From NCBI RefSeq assembly GCF_014174275.1, contig NZ_JABEQK010000014.1:20597-84596 (forward strand): a stretch of DNA of 64,000 bases, in the 5' to 3' direction. Source of the DNA: Gluconacetobacter takamatsuzukensis (GTDB lineage: Bacteria; Pseudomonadota; Alphaproteobacteria; Acetobacterales; Acetobacteraceae). Below the pieces are notes generated by a model. It saw only the letters and a program-made list of their open reading frames with translations. It was not told where the DNA came from and made no database searches. Below, in pieces: positions 52,223 to 60,969 of the stretch (positions are counted from its first letter, which is position 1; each line of letters starts with the position of its first letter). Made by a program: the position numbers and the translations under genes.

Positions 52223-53325
52223 CTCTCTTCAATCCTCAACACCAGGGCACAGACGGCGAGCGTGAAGATCACGATGCCGGGCAGCGTCGCTGCCGGAGCC
52301 GGCAGCGTGCCGGCGTTGCCCAATGCCCGCAGCATGCCCTGGAAGACCACGAACAACAGGCCGGCCCCCAGGCACCAGACCGGTAGCCAGCTCCGCGTTC
52401 CGCTTCGTGGTGGGATATAGACCACCGGCAGGGCCAATAACAGCATTACCGCGAAGCTGAAGGGTGTCAGCACCCTTGCCAGCAGCGCGGTGCGCAGGGC
52501 TGCCGCCGGCTGCGATGCGGGTGCGTGCCCGCGCAGGATCGCGATGATGGTGGCGGCCGAAAGCGGGGGGGCGTCCATCGATAGCCGGATCATGTCGGCG
52601 GGGCGCAGTCCGGCCGGCCAGCCATGGTCCTGTGCCGGGGCGGGGGCCAGCGTGGCCGTATGGATAGCGGCCCCCGTCGGCTCCAGGCTGCGGCCGCCAT
52701 CGTCGGTCCATTTGCCGTCGGCATAATGCAGCGTGTTCAGGTGAACGGTGCGGAGCAGCCGGCCGGCCGGGCCTCGCTGGTACAGGTCGACATGGACGAG
52801 GGTCGTGCCGCCGTGGGAGACATAGCCGATATCGGCCAGTGTCATGCCTGAGCGGAACCAGAAGCCGTGCCCAGCTTCGGGGTGGGGATCGGTGCGGTTC
52901 CACCAGCGTGCCAGCGCCAGTTCGGTGCGGGGTGTGATCTGGTCGTCGGCTAGGGCGCCGGCGACGCCCAGCGCGAGGATCGCGGGCAGCATCAGGCGGG
53001 TCAGGCCGGGGGTGGTCAGGCCGGCGGCACGCAGGATCGCGATTTCGCTGCCGGTCGTCATCTGCACCAGCAGGACCAGCGAGCCGATCAGCACGGCCAG
53101 CGGCAGGGTGCCCCCCAGCAGGATCGGCGCGTGCAGCAGCATGAAATAGGCGATGCCGCCTGCGCCCTGGTGGCGTTCCAGGATCGGGGTCAGTTGCTCC
53201 AGCAGCGCCAGGATTTCCATCAGCGCCAGGAGGATGACGGCGGTGGCCAGGATTCGTTCGAGCAGTTCGCGCGTCAGGTAGCCGATCAGGACGTGGCGTG
53301 TCGGCGCGGGGGAAGGGAGGCTCAT
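52219..53325 (-). CDS. lptG: LPS export ABC transporter permease LptG
   Basis: A 368-residue YjgP/YjgQ-family permease. An N-terminal pair of helices, a long periplasmic beta-jellyroll-like part (about 150-260, 'YVSHGGTTLVHVDLYQ') and three C-terminal helices fit LptG. With LptF and LptB it extracts lipopolysaccharide from the inner membrane. The start overlaps the lptF stop. Confidence 0.9.
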   Translation of the reverse strand: MSLPSPAPTRHVLIGYLTRELLERILATAVILLALMEILALLEQLTPILERHQGAGGIAYFMLLHAPILLGGTLPLAVLIGSLVLLVQMTTGSEIAILRAAGLTTPGLTRLMLPAILALGVAGALADDQITPRTELALARWWNRTDPHPEAGHGFWFRSGMTLADIGYVSHGGTTLVHVDLYQRGPAGRLLRTVHLNTLHYADGKWTDDGGRSLEPTGAAIHTATLAPAPAQDHGWPAGLRPADMIRLSMDAPPLSAATIIAILRGHAPASQPAAALRTALLARVLTPFSFAVMLLLALPVVYIPPRSGTRSWLPVWCLGAGLLFVVFQGMLRALGNAGTLPAPAATLPGIVIFTLAVCALVLRIEER

Positions 53326-54518
53326 GATGACGGGCGGGCCAAGGGGCGGGAGAAGAGGCGCCGCCAGGTGCCGCCGGTTCCCACCGATCCGGCTCGGTGG
53401 AGGATCAGCCAGACGCAGGACCCGCAGAACAGCAGGAATGGCCCCCATATGACCAGCCAGGGCGACATCGCGCGGCTGGCCACCAGGCTAAGACCCAGTT
53501 GCAGCGCGTGGTCGAACCCGACCAGGCTGATGGCGGCGATCGCCAGTCCGAGATTGCGCTGCTGGCGCTTGGCCATGCCCGCCAGCGCGCAGGCGAGGAC
53601 CGGGATGAAGGGAATCGCCAGGGCCCGGGCGATGCGGAAATGGAGTTCGGCCACCAGATGGGGCCGGCGGATCTCCGGATCGCCCCCGCGCACCCCCTGC
53701 AGCAGTTCGAGCAGGGTCAACTCGCGCTCGTCATTGCCGCGACGGCGGAAGGCATGGGCCTGGGAGACGGTCTGGAAGATGCGGGTGGTCGTATCGAACA
53801 GCACCAGGGTCGGGGCCTCGTCCTGCCGGTCGGTGACGATGATGCCGTGCGCGAGGTCCAGCCGGACCGAGGTTCGGTCGTCGGCGATGCGCAGGGTTCC
53901 GCTCTCGGCGGAAATGTCGCGTTCCAGCCCGTCGCTTCGGTCGCGGATGAAGACGTGATGCAGGCGAGTGCCGGCGCCGTCGACGCGGTCCGCCGTCAGC
54001 ATCAGCGTGTCGGCGGGGGTAGCGAACATTCCGCCTTGCAGGTGGGGGGCCCAGCCCGCATGGGCGGCGAAATACATTGCCTGCCGGAAATCGTAGCGTG
54101 CGTAGGGCTGAATGAAGCCGTAGAGGCTGAACCCGACCAGGCCCATGGCCGCGCCCACGATGACGAAGGGGCGCGCGATCCGCAGCAGCGAGACGCCGCT
54201 GGCCATCAGGGCGTCGATCTCGTTGTTCTGGCTCATCCGGCGCACGACCGAAAAGACGCTGACGCAGATCGCCGCCGGCAGGGCCAGGCCCAGATAATGC
54301 GGAATCAGGTCGGCCAGCAGCCCCGCGAAGACCTTGAGCGTGCCGCCATCCGCTGCCAGCACGTTCAGGAGGACCAGCAGCCGTTCCAGCAGCAGCGCGG
54401 TCATGACCACGGCCAGCGAGATCAGGAACGGCGGTGCCATCTGCCGGACCAGATAACGGTCGAGGGTTCCCGGCGTGATCCTTTGCAGCAAGGCGGAAGG
54501 GAGAGGCGCAGGCATCAT
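53322..54518 (-). CDS. lptF: LPS export ABC transporter permease LptF
   Basis: A 398-residue YjgP/YjgQ permease beginning MMPAP. 'LDRYLVRQMAPPFLISLAVV', 'LADLIPHYLGLALPAAIC' and 'MSQNNEIDALMASGVSLLRI' are the family's N-terminal helices and coupling segment. A periplasmic domain and three C-terminal helices follow. The first gene in the lptF-lptG-hydroxylase-NTase unit. Two adjacent ATGs (54518, 54515) start it; no strong ribosome site is visible. Confidence 0.9.
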   Translation of the reverse strand: MMPAPLPSALLQRITPGTLDRYLVRQMAPPFLISLAVVMTALLLERLLVLLNVLAADGGTLKVFAGLLADLIPHYLGLALPAAICVSVFSVVRRMSQNNEIDALMASGVSLLRIARPFVIVGAAMGLVGFSLYGFIQPYARYDFRQAMYFAAHAGWAPHLQGGMFATPADTLMLTADRVDGAGTRLHHVFIRDRSDGLERDISAESGTLRIADDRTSVRLDLAHGIIVTDRQDEAPTLVLFDTTTRIFQTVSQAHAFRRRGNDERELTLLELLQGVRGGDPEIRRPHLVAELHFRIARALAIPFIPVLACALAGMAKRQQRNLGLAIAAISLVGFDHALQLGLSLVASRAMSPWLVIWGPFLLFCGSCVWLILHRAGSVGTGGTWRRLFSRPLARPSS

Positions 54519-54543
54519 GTCGGCCAACACATACAAGTATCGC

Positions 54544-55440
54544 CTAGGGGAGGCGATAGGCATCGAAGCACCAGGGCGGCAGTTCGCGGACCGGCTGGCC
54601 CGGCGCGACCAGGCGACGGCGGATTTCGGCCGTATATCCGCGCCCGGTGCTGGCGATGCGGATATGGTGCCACGCGGCCATGCGTTCCTGGCCCGGTGCC
54701 AGCATCGAGGCCGAGGCGATTCCCAGTACCGGCACCGTTGCCGTGGGACCGGGCAGGGAGGACAGGCCGGAGCGGTGGCTGTGGCCGTGCAGGACCAGTT
54801 CGGCCCCCGCCCGGGCAATGGAGGCCGCGAACAGCCCGCTATCCTGCAGCGCCTTGCGGCGGGATACGATTCCGGGAACCGGTGGATGGTGGATCATGAC
54901 CACGCGGAAGGCGCCCTCGCGCCCTGTTTCATGCAGCAGGTCGGCCAGCCGGGCGGCCTGCGTTGCGCCGATCCGTCCGGCGGCGGAAAACCATGGGGTG
55001 GGGAAGGCCGAATTGACGCCGATCAGCGCGACCGGGCCAAACCGGCGGACGAACGGAAAATCGTCCGACCGGGCCGCCATCCATTGTTTCCAGACCCCGA
55101 GCGTGGTGTCCCAGGGCTCGCGCACCAGCATGTCGTGATTGCCGGGGATGATCGCGGTCTGGGGGGGCAGGCGTGCCGCCAACCATGCCGCCGCGCGCCG
55201 GCATTCGACCGGCAGGCCCAGATTGGTCAGGTCTCCGGTCAGGGCCACGGCGTCGGGCGTCATGGCGTGGATGTCGGCGACGAGGGCTTCGAGGGCGGTA
55301 TCGACATGCATGAACCGGCGCCGGCGGCGCCAGGAAAGCTGGCTGCTCATGCGCTTGTTCAGGAGTGCCGATACCGGAAAGCGTAGCCCGTCATGGGCCA
55401 GGTGCAGGTCGGACAGGTGGGCCAGGGTGATGTCGTTCAC
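54544..55440 (-). CDS. Calcineurin-like metallophosphoesterase
   Basis: A 298-residue cytosolic phosphoesterase. All five motifs are present: LSDLHL (residues 9-14), TGDLTN, PGNHDM, IHHPP and HGHSHRSG, binding two metals. The pattern resembles CpdA/Icc-type cyclic-nucleotide phosphodiesterases but a lipid-related phosphatase is also possible. 25 bp upstream of lptF and in the same direction, so it is likely co-transcribed with it. Confidence 0.88.
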   Translation of the reverse strand: MNDITLAHLSDLHLAHDGLRFPVSALLNKRMSSQLSWRRRRRFMHVDTALEALVADIHAMTPDAVALTGDLTNLGLPVECRRAAAWLAARLPPQTAIIPGNHDMLVREPWDTTLGVWKQWMAARSDDFPFVRRFGPVALIGVNSAFPTPWFSAAGRIGATQAARLADLLHETGREGAFRVVMIHHPPVPGIVSRRKALQDSGLFAASIARAGAELVLHGHSHRSGLSSLPGPTATVPVLGIASASMLAPGQERMAAWHHIRIASTGRGYTAEIRRRLVAPGQPVRELPPWCFDAYRLP

Positions 55441-55563
55441 GATTTTCTCCGCACTATCCGTGGCCTCCCTGTCCCGGGCCTGGGTTCACGATCTTGCAAT
55501 AATGCCGGGAACGCGGCTTATGACCCCAAGAATGTCGGTGTCACAGAGAAAGGTCGATAGGGA

Positions 55564-56535
55564 GTGAGTGAGCGGTTCGCCCTGATTCACAATCCGCGCA
55601 GCCGTCGTAATGACCGTGAAGACGGCTCGTTCCGTCGGCGTGCGTCCGAAGCGCTGGGGCCGCTGTTCTTCCATTCGGCGTCCGGGCCCGGCCTGGTCGA
55701 GATCGCGGCCGAACTGGCCCGTCGCGAGGTGGGCGTGGTCGCGATCGATGGGGGCGACGGCACCGTCAGCAATGTGATGTCCGCCATTCATCAATGCTAT
55801 CCGGCCGATGCGCTGCCGGCGCTTGCCGTGCTGCCGTCGGGGAATAGCAACCTGATCGCCGCCGATGTCGGGTTCGGCCTGCGTGGCAATGCGGCGCTTG
55901 AACGGTTGAATGTCCTGGCCCGTGAAGGGCTCCTGCGGCACCGGGTGCTGCGGCGGGACGTGCTGGCCGTTCGATGGTCCGATCCGGCGCGTCCGGCGGT
56001 GCTAGGGATGTTCCACGGCGCCGCTGCCTTTACGCGCGGGATCCGTATCGCCCATCGGCCGGCCCTGCTGAACCGGTTTTCGCACGATCTTGCGGTCGGG
56101 GTGGCGATTGCCTCCTCGCTGGGGCGTCTGGTCTTTCGTTCGACGCGCCGCAAATGGCTGGCCGGAGACCGGGTGACGCTTGCCATCGGGGACGAGGCAG
56201 CGCGGACGGCGGATTGTTTCCTGTTCCTGGCGACCACGCTGGACTGTCTGCCTGGGGGCATGTGGCCCTTCGCGTCGCGCGAGGGGGCCGGGTTATCCTA
56301 TCTCAGCGTTGAGGCCTTTCCCGAGCATCTGCTCTCCGCCACCTGGTCGTTGCTGCGCGGACGGTGCACCGCGTGGCTGGACAGTTCGCCATCCTATCGG
56401 CGCGGCCGTACCGATCATCTGGCCTTGCGGCTTGATGGTGACTTCGTGCTGGATGGCGAAATCCTGGATTCCGGTCCGGATGGGCAGACCTATCTGTCCG
56501 CGGGGCCGGCCTTCGATTTTATCCGGAATGCCTGA
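55564..56535 (+). CDS. Diacylglycerol/sphingosine-kinase-family lipid kinase
   Basis: A 323-residue DAGK-catalytic-fold protein. 'FALIHNPRSRRN' opens, the nucleotide loop is 'IDGGDGTVSN' (61-70), and 'LPSGNSN' (90-96) replaces the commoner LPxGTxN. Members phosphorylate diacylglycerol, sphingoid bases or ceramide. Position beside serine palmitoyltransferase and a Tam41-like gene favours a ceramide or sphingoid substrate. GTG start, five bases before the next gene. Confidence 0.85.
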   Translation: MSERFALIHNPRSRRNDREDGSFRRRASEALGPLFFHSASGPGLVEIAAELARREVGVVAIDGGDGTVSNVMSAIHQCYPADALPALAVLPSGNSNLIAADVGFGLRGNAALERLNVLAREGLLRHRVLRRDVLAVRWSDPARPAVLGMFHGAAAFTRGIRIAHRPALLNRFSHDLAVGVAIASSLGRLVFRSTRRKWLAGDRVTLAIGDEAARTADCFLFLATTLDCLPGGMWPFASREGAGLSYLSVEAFPEHLLSATWSLLRGRCTAWLDSSPSYRRGRTDHLALRLDGDFVLDGEILDSGPDGQTYLSAGPAFDFIRNA

Positions 56536-56540
56536 TTGCC

Positions 56541-57500
56541 ATGGATGACGTGCGATACGATCCTCTCGCTGCCGGGCGGGTCGCCCGCATCCTGACGGAC
56601 GAACTGGTGCGGCCGGTGGAGCCGGCGGTAACGGCGTTCGTCGGCGAACTGGTCGGGGATGCGCCGGTCATGGGTGTCCTGTTCTATGGGTCGGGCCTGC
56701 GGCAGGTGGACCCGGAGGGCATTCTCGATTTCTATATCGTGCTGGACCGGCAGGCCGACTGGCCGCGCGGCAGGGCGGCGCGCGAGGCGAATGCGCTGTT
56801 GCCGCCGAATGTGGAATATCACGAGCGCATCATCGAGGGCGCGTGTGTCCGGGCCAAGGTCGCCATCCTGACCATCGGGCAGTTTCGGGCGCTGACGGCG
56901 CGCGCCAGTCTGGACACCACGATCTGGGCGCGCTTCTGCCAGCCGGCGCGGCTGGTCTGGGTGCGCGACGCGGCGGCGGCCGACGCGATTCTGGGCTGCC
57001 TGATCCGCGCCGTGGGTGTGGCCGCCTGGTGGGCCGCCATGCTCGGTCCCGAGAGCGGGCCGGCGCGGGCCTTCTGGGAAGGCCTGTTCCGCCGGACCTA
57101 TGCAGCGGAATTGCGGGTCGAAGGGGGGGATCGGTCCATCAGTTTGCTGGCCGGCGAACTGGGGGGGCGTTTCGACGCGCTGCTGCCGGCGGCTTGGGCG
57201 GCGTCCGGTGTGTCCTTCCGGGAGGAAGGCGACAGATTGCGTCCTTCATTGTCGGCTGGAACGCGGGCGCGGGCTGCGCGCCAATGGCGGATTCGCGCCG
57301 ATCTGGGGCGCCCACTGAATGTCGCGCGGCTGTTCAAGGCCGCTTTCACCTTCGCCGGCGGAGCGCGCTATATCGCCTGGAAGATGCGCCGCCATAGCGG
57401 TGTCGATCTTGCGCTGACCCCGTTCGAGGCCAGTCATCCGCTGATCTGCCTGCCCCGGCTGCTCTGGCGACTGAAAGGGGCTGGGATCTTCCGGCGCTGA
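56541..57500 (+). CDS. Tam41/Mmp37-like cytidylyltransferase family protein
   Basis: A 319-residue protein whose 'GVLFYGSGLRQVDPEGILDF' (residues 45-64), 'NVEYHERI' and 'AKVAILTIGQF' resemble mitochondrial Tam41 phosphatidate cytidylyltransferase: a GS loop with following acidic residue, the 'NP.HYS'-like stretch, and the strand after it. Tam41 makes CDP-diacylglycerol. Here, after a lipid kinase and opposite sphingolipid genes, CDP activation of a phosphorylated ceramide is a reasonable hypothesis. The second carboxylate of the metal site is less obvious. No transmembrane segment; a basic C-terminal region could bind membrane. Confidence 0.65.
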   Translation: MDDVRYDPLAAGRVARILTDELVRPVEPAVTAFVGELVGDAPVMGVLFYGSGLRQVDPEGILDFYIVLDRQADWPRGRAAREANALLPPNVEYHERIIEGACVRAKVAILTIGQFRALTARASLDTTIWARFCQPARLVWVRDAAAADAILGCLIRAVGVAAWWAAMLGPESGPARAFWEGLFRRTYAAELRVEGGDRSISLLAGELGGRFDALLPAAWAASGVSFREEGDRLRPSLSAGTRARAARQWRIRADLGRPLNVARLFKAAFTFAGGARYIAWKMRRHSGVDLALTPFEASHPLICLPRLLWRLKGAGIFRR

Positions 57501-57534
57501 CGCGCCCGCCGAGGATGTCCGGCGGGCGCGTCAG
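57497..57534. terminator. Strong bidirectional hairpin
   Basis: A perfect 15-bp stem CTGACGCGCCCGCCG/CGGCGGGCGCGTCAG around AGGATGTC fills the gap between convergent Tam41-like and serine palmitoyltransferase genes and contains the former's stop codon. No U-tract. Confidence 0.6.
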
Positions 57535-57545
57535 CCATCGGGGAA

Positions 57546-58742
57546 TTAGCCGCCGATACCCAGTTCGCGGGCGACAGTGGCGAAGATCGCGATCGCCTGG
57601 TCGATCTGTGCGGCATCATGTGTCGCCATGACCGAGGTTCTCAGCAGCGGGTGCTGGTCGGGGGTCGCGGGGGGCAGGCTGAGATTGACGTACACGCCCA
57701 GATCCAGAAGCCGGTTCCAGAACTGTACTGCCTGGCCGACCTCGTCCAGCACCACCGACACCACCGGGCTGGCCTGTGGGCCGGTGCGCAGTCCGATCGC
57801 ATTCAGGCCGGCATGAAGGCGCCGGGCATTGTCCATCAGCCTGTGCCGGAGATCCGGCCGCTGCTCCAACTCGCTCAGTGCGGCCATGGTGGCGGCGATG
57901 ACATCGGGCGGAAGCGACGCGGTGAACATGTAGGGCCGCGAGCATAGCCGAATCAAATCCAGCCCGTCCTGGTCGGAGACGCAATAGCCGCCGACCGTGC
58001 CCAGGCTCTTGGAGAAAGTGCCGACGACGAAATCGACATCGTCCTCGACCCCGCAGGCTTCGGCGACGCCGCGGCCATGTTCGCCCATGACGCCGACGGA
58101 ATGAGCCTCGTCCGCCAGCAGCCAAGCGCCGGTCTCGCGCTTTACTGCCGCGAATTCGGCCATCGGTACCACGTCGCCCATCATCGAATAGATGCCTTCG
58201 ACGACGATCAGCTTGGCGCCCGGCGTGCCGTCCAGCCGCCGCAGGCGCTTGTGCAGATCTTCGGGGTCGTTATGGCGGAAACGGATGACCTGTGCCTGGC
58301 TGAGGCGGCTGCCGTCATAGATGCTGGCGTGGCTGTCGGCATCGAGCAGCAGGTAATCGTCCTTGCCGGCCAGGGCCGAGATCATGCCCAGATTCGCCTG
58401 GTAGCCCGTCGAGAATACCATGCAATGCCGGCGGCGGAAGAAGGCGGCGATGCGCTCTTCCAACTGGCGATGCAGGCCCTGGGTGCCGTTGGCGATGCGC
58501 GACCCGGTCGTGCCGACGCCATGGGTGCGCAGCGTGTCGATTGCGGCCTCGATCGCTGCTTCGCTCTGGCTGAGGCCCAGATAATTGTTGGTGCCGAACA
58601 GCAGGGTCTCACGCCCTTCGATCACGCCCACAGTCGAGGAGACCGGGTGGTCGATCACGACGGAAAACGGGTTACGGCCTCCGCCATTGGTCACGGCCGC
58701 CAGCGAACGGGCCAGCGGCTCGTATTTGGTGAAGATCGACAT
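57546..58742 (-). CDS. spt: Serine palmitoyltransferase (alpha-oxoamine synthase)
   Basis: A 398-residue PLP enzyme joining serine to an acyl thioester to give 3-oxosphinganine. PLP lysine is Lys245 in GTFSKSLGTVGGY. 'NNYLGLS', 'GTTGSRIANG', 'DADSHASIYDG', 'LADEAHSVGVMG' and 'PPATPDQHPLLRTSV' match bacterial SPT more than KbI or BioF; the last segment is the SPT-type substrate loop. Context with a private ACP and acyl-AMP ligase supports SPT over 8-amino-7-oxononanoate synthase. Confidence 0.9.
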   Translation of the reverse strand: MSIFTKYEPLARSLAAVTNGGGRNPFSVVIDHPVSSTVGVIEGRETLLFGTNNYLGLSQSEAAIEAAIDTLRTHGVGTTGSRIANGTQGLHRQLEERIAAFFRRRHCMVFSTGYQANLGMISALAGKDDYLLLDADSHASIYDGSRLSQAQVIRFRHNDPEDLHKRLRRLDGTPGAKLIVVEGIYSMMGDVVPMAEFAAVKRETGAWLLADEAHSVGVMGEHGRGVAEACGVEDDVDFVVGTFSKSLGTVGGYCVSDQDGLDLIRLCSRPYMFTASLPPDVIAATMAALSELEQRPDLRHRLMDNARRLHAGLNAIGLRTGPQASPVVSVVLDEVGQAVQFWNRLLDLGVYVNLSLPPATPDQHPLLRTSVMATHDAAQIDQAIAIFATVARELGIGG

Positions 58743-58746
58743 CGAG

Positions 58747-58998
58747 TCAGTCGCCCTGCTTCAGCGATACGATGCAGTTGGCCAGGTCGTCGATGGTGCG
58801 GATGTCGGCAAGCCGGTCGAGCGGAACGGACACGTCGAGGGAATCCTCGATTTCCATCACGAAATTCATGACCGCGAGTGAATCGAAGGCCAGGTCTTCG
58901 ACGATCTTGCTGCTGCCGCTGATGTCGCGGGGAACCTTGGGATTCGCCAGCAGCGTCTGGATGATCAGGGCAGAGACGTCCGCGACCGTTTCACTCAT
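58747..58998 (-). CDS. Sphingolipid-specific acyl carrier protein
   Basis: An 83-residue ACP with phosphopantetheine Ser40 in LAFDSLAVMNF. It differs clearly from the housekeeping ACP (43450). It sits 4 bp before the SPT start codon on the same strand and after the acyl-AMP ligase, the order known for bacterial sphingolipid clusters where a dedicated ACP hands the fatty acyl chain to SPT. Start after AAAGGATG. Confidence 0.88.
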   Translation of the reverse strand: MSETVADVSALIIQTLLANPKVPRDISGSSKIVEDLAFDSLAVMNFVMEIEDSLDVSVPLDRLADIRTIDDLANCIVSLKQGD

Positions 58999-59155
58999 TA
59001 TAAATGCATCCTTTTCGCGGGAGCCGTCCCTGTATGACGTGCCCGAACCCCGCCTGCCATATCGGAGGGCCAGGCAGTCTGGCGGACTGCTTGGCCCCCT
59101 CTCAACAAAAGAGGATGTCCTTATATCGAAATCCGGTCGATTGGCCAGCATCGAA

Positions 59156-59184
59156 GCGGGGGCCTGTCGCAGGACAGCCCCCGC
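59156..59184 (-). terminator. Hairpin after acyl-AMP ligase
   Basis: GCGGGGGCCTGTC and GACAGCCCCCGC pair over 12 bp with one bulged C, directly past the ligase stop on the leftward transcript and upstream of the ACP. It could lower read-through or act as a processing site. Confidence 0.45.
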
Positions 59185-59187
59185 GGA

Positions 59188-60954
59188 TCATGCGACCGAT
59201 GCGGTTTCGCTGACGGAGTCGAAGGCACCCGACAGCAGCATGGCCTTGGCCCGCGCGCGGGTCAGCTTTCCAGACGAGGTCTGCGGCAGCGTATGGGGCG
59301 GGACCAGGATCACCGAGACATCGACCCCGTGCTGGCGGCGGAACAGGCTGGCGGCTTCGTTGCGCAGGGTTTCCCGGGCCTCGGGGGTGGAGGCGCGGCA
59401 CTGGATCAGGGCCACGACCTTCTCTCCCTTTTCCTGGTCGATCGAGAAGACGGCGACATCGCGGCTGCGCAGTGCGCCGATTTCGGTCTCGGCCGACCAT
59501 TCCAGGTCCTGCGGCCAGATATTGCGGCCGTTGATGATGATCAGGTCCTTGGCGCGGCCGGTCACGACCACCTGGCCGTCGATCATGTAGCCAAGGTCGC
59601 CGGTGTTCAGCCAGCCGCTGGAATCCAGGACACGCTGGGTTTCCTGGGGCTGGTTGAAATAGCCGCGCATCAGGCTGGGACCACGGACGAATATGGTGCC
59701 GACCTTGCGGTCCGGCAGGGACCGGCCGACGGGGTCGCGGACCTCCAGTTCATGCTCGGGCAGGACCTTGCCGCATAGGATGAATGTCCTGAGGGCATGG
59801 GACGGATCGTTCGACGGGCGGGCGATGCCTTGCGTTTCCAGGAAACGCAGATCGACCGTGTCGGTCTGTATGCCGGTATGCAGGGGCACGAAGCTGATGG
59901 CCAGCGTGGCTTCCGCCATGCCGTAGCTGGCGGTGAAGGCGCGCCCGTCGAAGCCCGATGCGGCGAAGCGTTCGGAGAACTCTTCGAGGATATGATGGCG
60001 GATCATGTCGCCACCGATGCCCGCCACGCGCCAGCAGGAGAGTTCGAGCGTGACCGTCGAGGCACGGCGCGCGCACAGTTCGAAGCCGAAGGACGGGCTG
60101 TAGGAGATGGTGCCGCGATTGCGGCTGATCAGGTCCAGCCAGACATGGGGACGACGGGCGAATTCGCGCGTTGGCAGCATGTCGACGGTCAACTGGCAGG
60201 TGACCGGCGTCAGGAAGAAGCCTACGAGGCCCATGTCGTGATACAGCGGCAGCCACGACACGCATCGGTCGCCGGTTTCGCGGACCTTCAGGCCGTCGCG
60301 GGCGATCGCGCGGGCGTTTGCCATGCCCGATTGCTGGGTGACGGCGACGCCCATCGGGAAGCGGGTGCTGCCCGAGGAGAATTGCAGGTAGGACAGGTCG
60401 TCCGGCGCGACGGTGGGCAGCGCGACCGGGCCGACCGGCAGGGCCATCAGGTCGGCCGGGCGGCCGCCGAAGCGCAGGTCGAAGCCTTCGACGATCTCGT
60501 CCGTCCAGCTGGCGATGATATCGGGGACGATCACGGCGACGGCGCCGGCGCTCTCGATCATGCCCCGCAGGGTCGTCACATAGCCTTCGCGGCCGCCGAA
60601 TGCGACCGGCAGCGGCAGGGGCGCCGGCACCAGCCCGGCATATTGGCAACCGAAGAAGATGCGGGCGAAATCGCCATCGCTTTCCGCGACGATCGCGACC
60701 CGCTCACCCGGACGCAATCCCAGTGTCAGCAGCCGTCGTGCGACGTCCAGCGCCTGTTCGCGCAGCGTCCGGTAGGGGAGGGACTCCAGCAGTTGGCCAC
60801 GGCCGGAATAGACGTTGAATCCCGCGTCCCCAAGGGCCGCGTAATCCAGGGCTTCCGGAAACGTTGCAAAATCGCCCAGGCGTCGCGCCTGACCAGAATC
60901 TGTCGGAGTCGGATAAAGTGTCATTTCAGGTAACGAATCTTCCACCTGGAGCAT
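59188..60954 (-). CDS. Fatty acyl-AMP ligase/acyl-ACP synthetase
   Basis: A 588-residue ANL-superfamily adenylating enzyme. P-loop-like 'LQFSSGSTRFPMGV', 'LPLYHDMGLVGFFLTPV', 'YGMAEATL' and 'LNTGDLGYMIDG' are present, and 'GRAKDLIIINGRNIWPQDLE' (two parts) marks the hinge. The 'FSSGSTRFP' and long helper segment are typical of acyl-AMP ligases that load ACPs. It would load the adjacent ACP for SPT. An ATG at 60924 (MTLYPTP) is an alternative start. Confidence 0.88.
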   Translation of the reverse strand: MLQVEDSLPEMTLYPTPTDSGQARRLGDFATFPEALDYAALGDAGFNVYSGRGQLLESLPYRTLREQALDVARRLLTLGLRPGERVAIVAESDGDFARIFFGCQYAGLVPAPLPLPVAFGGREGYVTTLRGMIESAGAVAVIVPDIIASWTDEIVEGFDLRFGGRPADLMALPVGPVALPTVAPDDLSYLQFSSGSTRFPMGVAVTQQSGMANARAIARDGLKVRETGDRCVSWLPLYHDMGLVGFFLTPVTCQLTVDMLPTREFARRPHVWLDLISRNRGTISYSPSFGFELCARRASTVTLELSCWRVAGIGGDMIRHHILEEFSERFAASGFDGRAFTASYGMAEATLAISFVPLHTGIQTDTVDLRFLETQGIARPSNDPSHALRTFILCGKVLPEHELEVRDPVGRSLPDRKVGTIFVRGPSLMRGYFNQPQETQRVLDSSGWLNTGDLGYMIDGQVVVTGRAKDLIIINGRNIWPQDLEWSAETEIGALRSRDVAVFSIDQEKGEKVVALIQCRASTPEARETLRNEAASLFRRQHGVDVSVILVPPHTLPQTSSGKLTRARAKAMLLSGAFDSVSETASVA

Positions 60955-60969
60955 GTAATCAAGGCAGGT

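Noticed and set aside
57546..58742. Reading this gene as bioF (8-amino-7-oxononanoate synthase) because bioB is in the window
   Set aside because: The gene is 31 kb from bioB, lies next to a private ACP and acyl-AMP ligase, and its C-terminal PPATPDQHPLLRTSV segment fits serine palmitoyltransferase better.
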